A stretch of DNA of 64,000 bases, from assembly GCA_028673005.1 (NCBI GenBank), contig CM054118.1, forward strand, positions 87,042,964-87,106,963. Reading direction: 5' to 3'. This DNA comes from Tanypteryx hageni. Its lineage: Eukaryota; Arthropoda; Insecta; Odonata; Petaluridae. Position 1 is the stretch's first letter. Every line of letters starts with the position of its first letter. Positions 51,054 to 61,749 of the stretch are shown piece after piece. The translations under genes and the position numbers were made by a program. The notes below the pieces were generated by a model. It did not search any database, had not been told where the DNA came from, and saw only the letters and a list, made by a program, of their open reading frames with translations.

Positions 51054-53397
51054 ACGTATACGAACACGTGTGAGGAAGAATAGCTTCTCTTTAAAGGGGT
51101 TTACTTCAAAATAAAATGAACAAATAAAGAGCGGGTATTTGTTTTGAATCGTGGCATTCTTTGGAGGGAAGGGGGGAGAGGATGGGAGCGAGGTGGTGGG
51201 AAGGAATGATTTCGCCCAGGCGAGTCTGGAGGCGTGGTGGCGAGGATGGCGTGTCAGTCGGTGGTAGAGACGAATTGGAGGGCCGAGGTCGGAACGAGAA
51301 CGGGTCAGTGGGATTTAGGCGATAGCGGCGGATGAGAATGCTCGCGGCCCGAGGATCGCAGCGACCATCACGACGCTTGCCGGTCGCGCGTACGCACCGG
51401 CCCCACAATTAGTGGTGCCACGAAACAGGAAGTCGATATTTAACGCGTGCGTCCGAAAGAAACCGGCGTTATAGAGCGAAATTGAATTTCCGCCCCATTT
51501 GATGAGTCGTTTTATGGTTATCATTATGTGGGCAACGAACGAATGTTCGCTTTAATGAATGAATTGAATTTTATAGCTTTACTTTTCGCCGAAAATTCTT
51601 TTCACTTTAACGAATTAAATAACATGTGTCCAACTCAGATCGAAGATACTCTGATGTTTACGGAAGCCCTTGGGGCCACAATGGATTCTTCGCGTGTCCA
51701 CTTTATCGCGCATTTTTCCTATCGCCTGCATTTCTTGAGAAGCTTAATATGACGTCACCGAATGTTTGTTACTAAAAATATATTTACAAATATCCACTTA
51801 GACTTGAAGGACCTCTTGTGTACAGATAAGGGGGAAGTGCACTACGCAGTCTTTCCCACAGCCATTCTACACTTCATTCTGTGACTTGGATTGACTACGT
51901 TCGGTCGCATTCGTTTTATCGCGGTTCATACATAATCGTTATATCACGAGGATTTGTTTTCAAGCCATTGCCGTGGCCACATCTATCGTACTTCCTCGTA
52001 ATTTTCTCATAACTGTTCAACTTTCTGTTAATTATTTTTCTGAAGATGTTTAAATCACGAGGAATTTTTAATTCTTTATTGAAAGTGTTGGGAGGTTCTG
52101 TTTCTCATTCAAAAGTTGAATTTTCTCGTATCATACAATAGATGGCACTGTACATACTTCTATGATCGATTGTTGTTGCTTGGGTTTTCTAGTTGATCCA
52201 ATGTGGTAGTAGCTTTGACAGACATTTTCATAGCTAAGAATTCTAAATCCAAATAAAAAATCTTTTGTCTGACCATATCAGCATTTCTCGGTAACTGAAG
52301 AGCAAGCGTTTCTCCTGATTCCCAGAAGTCTCACGCACGCGGTCCACCAGAAATCGCGGCGGCTCTAATAACTTTAATTCTAAGGCGAATTGTGGAAAAT
52401 TACTGCTAAGCTGAGGCGTGTGATATGCAAAGATTACCCAAAGCTGGTGGAAACCGTTTCGCGTTTCGGTATATTTATCAGATTCAAAAGAATCAAGTGT
52501 ATTTAATAGGAAATGACCCTTAAACACACACACACACATACGTACGCACATACAGATATGCATGCATGCACACATATATCGGCAACGCAAAGTGGGAAGG
52601 CTAGGAAGCGTTTATCGGCCCATGCTGATAGGAAACTTAGTTTGACCTTCTGAATTCACTCATTGAGTTTTGAAGCAAAATTTTGAAACACTCTGTATAC
52701 GCACGCTTACAAACACAATTGCAGCAGTTACTAAATAGCATAATTCAAATAAAATTTATGATAAATAATATTAGTAATATCCTTTAATGTATCAATGAAC
52801 TGTATGCTGTCCTCGTTGATAATTCAGATGCCAATATTACGATGAACAATCTATGTTTGCCGCTGAGGACGGCTAGGGAGGAGTCACCCGAGACATTTTT
52901 ATTTTATTCAAGGCGTAATCTGATTGTTAGCTCACTTAATTATTTCTGGATATATTCGTCATGGAGAAGCTCGAAAGGCGACTTTCTCTCTACATAACAC
53001 ACACACATTAGTTGTTGACGTCACCACATCACCTGATGCGAGATAAAGCGGGAATATCGGCATTGGAGGACGACGACGGAGGGAAGGGGGAGAGGTTGCC
53101 GCGGGAGAGGGGAGGGAGGCGGGAGAGATTGGAGGAGAGGGGAAGTAGGCGCGGGGAAGGGGTGGTGACGACAGCGTCCTTCTGGACCACAGAGGCATGG
53201 GCTCGGCAGAATGCGGGTCAACCGCCAGTCTTTGAACTCTCCATTCATCGGAAGAATCGGATTCGGTTCCTTCTATTTGGCTCGTCGCAGGGCCTCACGG
53301 GAGAAGCCTCCCTCTCCCCGCTGCGAAACTAGTCAGCCGATGGATTCTGTCTCGGCATTCGGAAAGGCGGCCTCGATCGAAAGAGAACGTTGCAGAG
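51054..53397. other. Intergenic with GC-rich patches
   Basis: 51150-51420 and 53050-53340 are GC-rich and CG-rich, possibly promoter or untranslated exon sequence. Open frames here are Pro/Arg-rich by composition. No gene supported. Confidence 0.35.
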
Positions 53398-53852
53398 CAG
53401 CGGTTTCCAGCTTTTTCACTTCGCGAACCCCTTGAGCTGACATATTTCTTGTCGCGAACCTTTTATCTTCGCGAACCTCTTGAGTTGCGACAGTTTTGGT
53501 GGGAAACCCCTTACAATGGAGAGTAGATTTCGTAAAAACAGATCTTTTTGGCCGCGTTTAATTCATGAAAAATAAAAAGTTTATACAGCACATACTAGTA
53601 TTTAAACGTTTACAATACAATCACAATCTCTGATAGTATCACCAGTTTCTAGTTAGTACCCCGTAAAATTCAAATATAATTCTTGAAGCATAAATAAATC
53701 CGTGCAATTAATTTGAAAGAAATAAAAATATTGGTAATCGTTGTAAAACCAAGAAAGTGAAAAATACGCCATTACCAAATTTTTCTCGCGAACCCCTCAG
53801 ATTTATTTGGCGAACCCCTAGGGGTACGCGAACCACCGGTTGGGAAACGCTA
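53398..53852. mobile_element. Short hAT-type element (CGCGAACCCC repeats)
   Basis: CAGCGGTTTCC at the left and TAGCGTTTCCCAACC (inward) at the right. CGCGAACC(C/T)CTTGAG-type motifs repeat near both ends. Flanks TTGCAGAG and TTGTCGGG share five of eight positions, a decayed target duplication at best. Confidence 0.55.
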
Positions 53853-54200
53853 TTGTCGGGGATCGAAGAAAGAGGGACTGCCTTTGATCCTCTGCCTGGA
53901 GTTTCCCCAAACGATCCCGCCGTTCTCCATCCACCCCGTTGCTTATCTAGTAGACGACTTTCGGTCACTCGAGAGGTGTGGCTCTTCTATTCGGATCCGG
54001 GTACCGCGAAAGATCCAAAAATACTAATATTATAATATTTTTCGCCCTGAAAATGTTTATTCACAACCAAATACTATGCAGGAAATGGAAACTTATACTT
54101 TAATGGCGTCCTGGCGCTGCTGAAGATCTAGGACATATGTTTCAGTTCCTCGGAGGTAGTCAAGAAGCGCGTTGCCGGTCTCCTGCTCTATCCTGTAAGA

Positions 54201-54542
54201 CAGGCATGTTAAGCTCGAAGAGGCGTCAGGACCACATTAAAGCGATCAATGTTATACAAGGAGCGCATTAAAGCGATTGATATTATAAAAGGGCCGCAGT
54301 TGTTTAGCGAGGGCCAGAAGTAGTACGATAGACTTTAGCTAGAAGATTGTGCGCTTGTTTGGAAATGAAAAACGATAATTTAGAACATGCGTTCTATTGT
54401 AATTCGGTAACTATGCAAAAATACCGTACCGTTTTTGCTAAAATAAAGTAGTTATATGAAATTCCACACGATTCAGTTGAGACAAAAATTAGCTATCGGG
54501 CCGCAGTGAGGCACAGAAACGGCAGCCAGTTTGACATGCCTG
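54201..54542. mobile_element. hAT-type MITE, 342 bp, exact 8-bp target duplication
   Basis: CTGTAAGA at 54193-54200 and 54543-54550, identical. Ends CAGGCATGTTAAGCTCG and CAGGCATGTCAAACTGG (inward). GGGCCGCAGT motifs inside. No coding sequence. Confidence 0.9.
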
Positions 54543-54569
54543 CTGTAAGACGCTCGAGGTCGCGATTTA

Positions 54570-54906
54570 AGCATCGATTCAGTTAGTGGGTCCCCCTCTC
54601 GAGCTGGACCTAAGCGGAAGCGATTGAAAAGGTGCAGCGTAGGGCAGCTAGATTAGTAAAGGGAAATTACGATAGTAAACAAAGCGTAACGTCATTAATA
54701 GAAAATCTGAAATGGACATCGTTAGAGAAACGTAGGCTGCAGGCTAGATTTAAACTGCTGGAAAAGTATATGTATGTCGGAGGGACTAGCGAATAACGTA
54801 GTAGGTCTTATCATAAGCCCGACATATCTCGGAAGGCAGGACAGCGAGGATAAGATTCGCGAGATCGATTGTGGGACGGAGCGATATAGAGTATCGTTTC
54901 CCGCTA
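54570..54906 (+). pseudogene. LINE 3' fragment on plus strand, interrupted
   Basis: Plus strand codes AIEKVQRRAARLVKGNYDSK, QSVTSLIENLKWTSLEKRRL, then ISPTYLGRQDSEDKIREIDC and GTERYRVSFPARAI, with frameshifts. Same Jockey/CR1-type C-terminus as the other LINEs. It is cut at 54907 by a reversed LINE; its 3' end probably resumes at 57883-58047. Confidence 0.8.
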
Positions 54907-54992
54907 GGGCGATAAGAACATCTACATCTACATGTTACCCTGCAATTAACCTAATTGGTGTGTGGCAGGGGGTGAAATGCACCAAAATCTAC

Positions 54993-56914
54993 CTAAAGAT
55001 TGTCTTTCGCAAGTTGACATTTTCTATTGTGATCTCGTATTGTCCTCGGAAAGAACGAGCCTAGATAACGCTCCGTCCTACAATCGATCTCACGTATTTT
55101 ATCGTCACGGTCGTTCCTACCTATATACGTTAGTGCTTCAATTATTCCTACAACCTCGTCTTTTAGACATTCGGATCTATATTTCTCCAGAAGCCGCAAC
55201 CTTGAGTTCAATCTACGATCCTCCAGTGGTACCCAGTTAAAATCCTTCAATAATGAGGTGACGCTTTCCTTATGTTCGTACTTTTGTTCTACAAATCTGG
55301 CTGCTCTGCGCTGCACTCTTTGTAATTGAATTATATGTGTCTTCTCGTACGGATCCCACATGCATGAGGCGTATTCCACTTGTGGTCTAACCAGTGATAA
55401 GTAACATGTTTCACGTACTTTTTCTGTAGTGTTCCGTACTATTCTACCTATGAAAGCCAGTTTCTTGTTGGCCGCGCCTATAACTCGACGAATATGCATG
55501 TCCCACGAAAGATCTCGACAAACGGTTACTCCTAAATATTTTACATACTCGGCTGCTTGAATATTTATTCCATCTATTTTATACTCGAAACCTACTTCTA
55601 TGTTCTTACTTTTCCAGAACGTAACAGCGGCACATTTAGTGAAATTAATTTCAATATGCAATTCTTTGCACCACGTTGAAATGGCTCTTAAGTCTCCACG
55701 CAGTGACTGATGGTCCTCCTGGTTTTTTATTTCTTTATATAGAACGGTGCCATCGGCAAAAAGTCTAATTTTATTACAAACTACCGAGCAGATATCATTC
55801 ACATAAATTAAGAAAAGTAGAGGGCCCAATACACTTCCCTGAGGAACACCCGATGCAACTTTAACAGGGGACGAGTATTTCCCATCGATGACAACTAAAT
55901 GTTCTCTATTCAAGAGCAAGTTCACCCAATTGACAATTTTTGGATTGATACCATATTGTCCTAACTTCGAAATTAATTTCTTATGAGATACCTTATCAAA
56001 CGCCTATCTGAAGTCAATGAATATGGCATCGACCTGGGTATTTTTCTCTCCGCATCGCAACAAATCATCCATGAACAGGCCGAGCTGCGTTTCGCATGAT
56101 CTACCTCTCCGGAATCCGTGCTGGCATCCGCTAAGCAATGACTGACTATCTAAATAGCACATTACAGAACTAAAGATTATGTGCTCAAGTATCTTGCACG
56201 ATAATGAAGTTAGGGAAATTGGCCTATAATTTTCGGGGTTCTCTTTGTCGCCGCCCTTATGGATGACCGTAACGTGTGCCACCTTCCAATCTTTATGAAC
56301 GACACCTTCCGTAATGGATTTCTTGAATATAATTTTCAAATACGGCGCGATTTCATAAGCTAACTCTTTCAATACTCGCGCGGGTATTTCCTCCGGCCCA
56401 GGAGATTTAACTGAATGATACCATTTTCGGAAAATATCAAATCTTCCATCCAGTCGCCCTGATGCATAGGAATATCGTCATTAGGAGTAAAAGCTTTCTG
56501 AAAGTGTTTATTTACTAGGTTTGCTTTCTCCGCACTATCGTCAACTACATTTCCCGTTTCCGATCTCAGTGACGCAATAGTGGGGCCTCTACCTTGAACT
56601 TCTCTGGCGTAAGACCAAAATATTTTCGGGTTCTCTTTCAAGTTATCCTGCAAAACCTTCTTTTTGTAATTTTGAAATGCATTACGCATTGACACTCTGG
56701 CTATGGAGCGCGCCCCCTTGTATCGCTGCCTTAACGTTGCAATCTGTTCGACCGTAGCTGTTGAGAATGTGTTATTTACTCGAGAGTGGAGTTTTCTTTG
56801 CCGTCGGAGAGCGCTCCTAACTTCCTGGTTGTACCATCTAGGTTCTGCATTTTCACGCTTCAGTTTGCTTGGAATAAATTTATCTGTGCACTCTCGCATC
56901 ATATCTCTGAACAT
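54993..56914 (-). pseudogene. LINE reverse transcriptase, decayed
   Basis: In several frames: WYNQEVRSALRRQRKLHSR, KIFWSYAREVQGRGP, HVTVIHKGGDKENPENYRPI, GCQHGFRRGRSCETQL, AIFIDFR, stop, AFDKV, ASGVPQGSVLGPLLFLIYVN, IRLFADGTVLYKEI, VKYLGVTVCRDLSWDMHIRR, VQRRAARFVEQKYEHK and TERYLGSFFPRTIRDHNR. The FADD box reads FADG, so the second metal-binding Asp is lost. There is a nonsense codon in the first catalytic motif and frameshifts near 56370. Confidence 0.9.
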
Positions 56915-57051
56915 GCACCAGGATTCTTCCGCGTCTGCAATATCTGTTACCTCGTAAAAATTAGTATATTTATTTCACAGAAAAGACCTAAATCTTGTGA
57001 AATCGGCTTTGGCGAATACATAAAAGCTTTCTTTTAGCCTTAACCTGTTTC

Positions 57052-57770
57052 TCAATGTTTAGCTGAAACTCCACTTATTCCCTCAGCAACAGATACCCTA
57101 TTCATACGCTCAGGAAGATTAGTAGTCAATAAATCTAATATATTATTAAATCTCGTGGGAAATCTCACTAACTGATACAATGAATGTTTGGCGAAAGTTT
57201 CAAGTAAAGCCTCACACGATTCACGTTCTCTACCACCGGGATAAAAGCAATTATGCCTCCAATCAATTGATGGAAGATTGAATTCACCCCTGATTATAAT
57301 GGCTTTATCTATATTAATCGAACTAAGCGTCGCCACTTGTTTCTCTAGATAATAAATAGTTACCACGCTCGCATTTGTTGGTCTACAAAAGGCGCATATA
57401 TTTGCAGTTTTACAGTCGCTCCCTTTCACACTACACCAAACACTTTCGACTTCGTCCTCATTAATCTGTATTGGGTAACTTGCGTATTTATTGCTAACTG
57501 CTATAAAGACTCCACCTCCCGACCGGATACATCGATCTTTTCTAAAAACGCTATAGTCACGAGGAAAGATCTCCTGACTGGCTATGTCCGCCGTTAGCCA
57601 ACTTTCTGTACCTATCACTACATCAGCACGCAGACTACGAATAAGATGTTCAAATTCGGCCTCCTTCCTGCGAATGCTGCGACAGTTAACCGTGATGATT
57701 TTTAGTTTATCGCTATTACTACGTAACGATGCCTCGCGCGCTACTGAATTATTATTATTATTTACAGCCT
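57052..57770 (-). pseudogene. LINE endonuclease domain (APE type), decayed
   Basis: Reads KLKIITVNCRSIRRKEAEFE at the start, VIGTESWLTADI (catalytic Glu), RSGGGVFIAV, then IIRGEFNLPSIDWRHN, where the usual Asp of GDFN is Glu, and FPTRFNNILDLLTTN. The expected SDH motif at the end is replaced by SGVSAKH and a stop. Two catalytic positions are therefore changed or missing. Part of the LINE 54907-57882. Confidence 0.85.
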
Positions 57771-57882
57771 CCTTGTCCTTCCTAATACGTCGACAATTTC
57801 TACGCTTAGTATGTAGTCTACTGTTAATTTACATCGCGTTTATAGTGGAATGACGGTCGGACGTATTACTACTATTGACGTG

Positions 57883-58047
57883 CATCTCAACGCTTGGTGA
57901 ATAATTAACATTCCTTAAATCTAACCTAAAAAAGCCCTAGCATAATAGGAAAAGATAATACAGGAAAACTATGGACCTTTGGTGCACTGCACCCCCTGCC
58001 ATCCACCAAAAAGGTGACTTGCAGGGTATCATGTAGATTTAGATGGT
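57883..58047 (+). repeat. 3' end of the interrupted plus-strand LINE
   Basis: GCACCCCCTGCCATCCACC, GGTGACTTGCAGGGTATCAT and GTAGATTTAGATG form the same 3' terminus as the other LINEs but on the plus strand. It most simply continues the coding fragment that stops at 54906. Confidence 0.7.
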
Positions 58048-58114
58048 TTTTGACCTCGCGGCACGTCCTTTGAGTTACGCGTGCCTTCTTTGCGCTTCCG
58101 CAGACCGACTTGCG

Positions 58115-58397
58115 CAGTGGTGAGCAATCAATTATTCGTGGCGGGCCGCATAGCGAGTTTTCAATGTTTCGGCGTGCCAGATTAGACTATATATCGGGCG
58201 TTAACTGGAGAGTCTGAGGGATCATATCAGTGAAAAATAAAGTCTAAATTAGGTTTTTAGGGCTAACATTTCAATATCAAGTGTTTCATTGTCTTAATTT
58301 GAATGTATATGATATGAGTTTGTGTTAAATCTTTCTTTAGTCATAGCTTCGCGGGTCACATAAAACGTTCTCGAGGGCCGCAGGTTGCTCACCACTG
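58115..58397. mobile_element. hAT-type MITE, 283 bp
   Basis: Ends CAGTGGTGAGCAATC and CAGTGGTGAGCAACC (inward). Target duplication GACTTGCG (58107-58114) and GACTTACG (58398-58405), seven of eight. GGGCCGCA motifs inside, like the element at 54201. Confidence 0.88.
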
Positions 58398-58820
58398 GAC
58401 TTACGGATGACTGCGTGGACCAACAGCGTTCACTCGACGGTTTTTCGTCTTCCGTCGATGTAGGACCGATCTGCCGAAGAGCGAGTGGAGCGTCGCCTCC
58501 CGAGAGGGTCTTCGGGGAGTAGGTGGTCCCTCCGCGGCCCTTCAAGCGCGATCGCAGCGCCTCTAGCGCTCATCGGCGAGGCGAACGGTGGGGAGAAAGC
58601 GAGTCGGGAGTCACAAGAAACAATAGCGTTCTGCGACGGTGGTTTACGCCGCGATTATTTCCCCGGAAAATCTAAAACATTTTCTCTTTCGGATGATATT
58701 TGGCGACATGGAAGGGAAACTGAAATCAGTAATCCGAGAAGAAGTGACGGCGGAAAAAAAACTTCGAAGAAATTGGAGTTGACTCATTTAACCTGAGGCG
58801 ATTTCCCGAGGGGTAGGGGG
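58398..58820. other. GC-rich stretch, no gene supported
   Basis: 58430-58650 is CG-rich. It could be a promoter or untranslated exon. No recognisable protein. Confidence 0.3.
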
Positions 58821-59067
58821 AGGAGGATGGGGAGGGGAAGGAGGACGGGGTGAGGGGGGAGGGGAAGGAGGACGGGGTGAGGGGGAGGGGAAGGAGGATG
58901 GGGAGGGGAAGGAGGACGGGGTGAGGGGGAGGGGAAGGAGGATGGGGAGGGGAAGGAGGACGGGGTGAGGGGGAGGGGAAGGAGGATGGGGAGGGGAAGG
59001 AGGACGGGGTGAGGGGGAGGGGAAGGAGGATGGGGAGGGGAAGGAGGACGGGGTGAGGGGGAGGTGA
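58821..59067. repeat. G-rich minisatellite, 44-bp period
   Basis: GGAGGATGGGGAGGGGAAGG heads units at intervals of 44 bases from about 58893 (58899, 58943, 58987, 59031 for the same T), after a first unit with an extra block. The plus strand is almost pure purine with runs of four to six G, giving Pro-rich frames on the other strand that are not genes. Confidence 0.95.
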
Positions 59068-60535
59068 GGAAGGGGCGATCGACTTTATCCTCACCTGGAT
59101 TCGCCACTTTCGATGACCCTTCATTTTGAATTCCGTTGTCTTATTTTATATTGACTCGGGGACCTAATGAGTGGCACCAAAAAGGGGGTTTAGTATTGAA
59201 TAGATTTAAGAAGACATCCCAATGGAGTAGGCGTTGATCTATATCCTCTTGCATCCGCCTCTGCCGCTGCCTTACATGAACATGTCACATTTTTGCTGCT
59301 CTGTCAATCTCTTTATATTCCAATAACTTGGTAAAAAAGAGGGTTAAAATGAAAAAAATCTTTGTTCTTTCTTTGAAATTCTGCCTCAGCTGTCTACCTT
59401 TCCTTTCAATATCAAAAAATTTTATCTTTCTTTGTACCAAATTAAACTGACTTTTAAAAATAAGTGAATATCTTATCGGCTCATTTCTCTATGTTTTTGC
59501 TCGTGTACATTTTGTAAAACCCTTACGCACTTCAATAAATGGAGTAATTACATTTGCGCACTCTGAAGTCTGGTCAGATGTGCCATCATTCAGGCTGGTT
59601 CATGTGTTACAGTATAGGCATAAAAGCTCAAGTCAATTCCACAAACACAATTTTCTTCATGTTTATAAATCCTCATTTTCTCGATTTTTTCTAGTTGATA
59701 AATCATCAACTTATTTGATATATCTGAATCCAACTTCAACTTTATTAATAAAATTTTGAATGGGTTCAAGAAAGGATCGAGGAATTTCGATTGGCTCGTA
59801 TTTTGTATTTTGCATTAATTTAATCATTCAGTTAAATCAACTTGAACGGAAAGGTTTTAAGTCAGCAGCGAACTTCACTAGTGAAGTTCTGATAAAATAT
59901 GCGGGTTTTGGATATTAATTCAAAATTTTCGCCGTTCAATAATATTACAATTATATTTGCAAGACGAGCACACGTCATTATTTTGGCCGTGAGGGTGGTC
60001 ATTGGTCAATTTTATGTCTCGAATCTCATCCATTTAAACTCTACTTTAAATGTCTCTCACATAACACTACGGCTATAGGGAAAATGGCTCTCCTGGACTC
60101 GAACCCGAATATATATTATTTTAATTAAAAGATAATAGGAAGGCTTGGGCAACATTTTCAACACGATTCTCATGGGAAGCGCATTTCTAGCTTTAGGAGG
60201 TTACCTAGATACGAGGATTTTAATATTAACGAGATCCGAGGTTTTGAATGCAAATACATAAACGCAAAACGTACCGAGTAACTTTAAAAGTCGTTTTAAT
60301 AATAATGGTTTGGATGCTTCCAATGTCAGAAAAAGACTTGGCTAACCATCTGCAAAGCAAAGCTCTCTTGCATAGAGCTACGTAAAATATTTTTCTTCAT
60401 CAATTGTCGTGTTTTCGTCTGACAAACATAAAAACCAAAAACGAGTCGGTTTTAATTTCCTTCGTAATTAGGAGGTGCTTTGGGAGTCCTGCCGGATGTA
60501 GAAACACATCAACAGGGAGGTTGGATCCGACCAAG
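59068..60535. other. AT-rich intergenic stretch
   Basis: No gene or repeat family recognised, except CTGGACTCGAACCCGAAT near 60096, a B-box-like motif in reverse orientation. Confidence 0.45.
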
Positions 60536-60539
60536 CTAC

Positions 60540-60720
60540 CCCCTCGCCCTGTCCTCCCCTTCGCCCTGCCTCCCCCTTCGCCCTACCCCCCCTTCGCTCT
60601 GCCCCTCCCCCCTTCGTCTTGCCCCCCTTCGTCCCGCCTCCCCTTCGCCCTGCCCCTCATCTTCGCCCTGCCCCCCTTCGCCATACCTGCCTTCCATCGC
60701 ACCAACCTCCCACTTCGCCC
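60540..60720. repeat. C-rich degenerate tandem repeat
   Basis: CCCCTTCGCCCTGCC and variants recur about every 13-18 bases for 180 bases. Open frames across it are Pro-rich by composition. Confidence 0.85.
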
Positions 60721-61189
60721 GTTAAAGTCTTCAAGTCATATGGACGACAAACACTTCGGCCGTGCGCACGCCTTCCTCACTTATTTCTCACGATTTCTCC
60801 TCGTTTCGCCAAAATTTACCAAAGTACGCGCATTTATCGCATTCGAGATTAAACCCTTCAAAATAGAATCGGTAAGAAGTTAAACTCTCTCAAATTCGCA
60901 GTTTGTCACAAAAACTTTCGGGAAAGGTTACGATCATTATCTAACGCTCTTCTCCACACTTTCTCCACACGACTTTCATCCCGGCTCGGCTAAGAAAATC
61001 GCACACGATTACAAATCGACGCCATCGTTTGTGACCGCGCGCTAACTTCCGGAGAAATCTGGCTCGTGTTTTTGGGCTCGGCTTCAAAGGGCGAAAATGG
61101 ATGAATTTACTCATTTGATTATCGCTGGCGGTGTATGTTGGCTGTCGGAAGGTTCCTTTAACCTAGTTGGTGTCGAGAGACAGGATGAA

Positions 61190-61280
61190 GAGAGGGCGAG
61201 AGGCTCTATTTCGCCCCGCCGAGGGCAACGAGAAGGCGAGAGGCTCTATTTCGCCCCGCCGAGGGCAACGAGAGGGCGAG
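61190..61280. repeat. 40-bp tandem repeat
   Basis: GGCGAGAGGCTCTATTTCGC and CCCGCCGAGGGCAACGAGA repeat with an exact 40-base step (61201 and 61241), about 2.2 units. GC-rich. Confidence 0.9.
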
Positions 61281-61749
61281 GGCGAAGCGAGGAGAACGCA
61301 ATTGATGAGGAATCCCTTCTCTCGACGACGAACCGCGTTTGGTCTACATTGGAAGAATCCATTCATCTATAATATAATTCAAAGTATGTCTGTCTGTCCG
61401 GCTATGAAAATCCACACACATAATCCTAGAGCCACCGAACATGGCATGCTATCTAATATGAACAAAATCAAGAGCGTAGTTTGGTTTTGGGGACGAAATT
61501 TCAACCCCTCCAAGTTTACCTGTCTGTACGTATGAACGTATGAACGGCTATAACTTCGCCATTTTAGCTTCATATCCAACCAAATTTTGGATTCAGACTT
61601 ACAATTATACACTGAATGGATAAACTGTGGAGCATTGAAACAACTGGTATTTCCTGTAGCCAACACATGACTCCGATAGTTAAATTGAGAGTGAACAGAA
61701 GAACCTAGCGAGGTATATGACGGCTCAATTGAAAGCCACTCTGTCGTCG
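61281..61749. other. Intergenic, next to LINE 3' end
   Basis: No supported gene. Contains a CTGTCTGTACGTATGAACG stretch of the kind that ends many dispersed insect repeats. Confidence 0.35.

Larger units (their letters stand above)
54907..57882 (-). mobile_element. Jockey/CR1-type LINE, nearly whole ORF2, inserted in another LINE
   Basis: Read from 57882 down: N-terminal linker, endonuclease, connection, reverse transcriptase, C-terminus, and a 3' end with CCCTGCCACACACC, GCAGGGTAACATG and the tail TAGATGTAGATGT. About 2.98 kb. No ORF1. CATCT occurs at both borders (54919-54923 and 57883-57887), a possible 5-base target duplication. Plus-strand LINE sequence flanks both sides. Confidence 0.82.

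Noticed and set aside
51106..51408. Minus-strand Arg/Pro-rich frame in a CG-rich patch
   Set aside because: CG-rich sequence has few stops; no domain, no splice partners.
58726..59124. Long Pro/Ser-rich minus-strand frames
   Set aside because: They are translations of the G-rich 44-bp minisatellite; the same repeat gives open frames in more than one reading.
60404..60883. Plus-strand Pro-rich frame of 159 codons
   Set aside because: Produced by the C-rich tandem repeat; the flanking parts resemble no protein.
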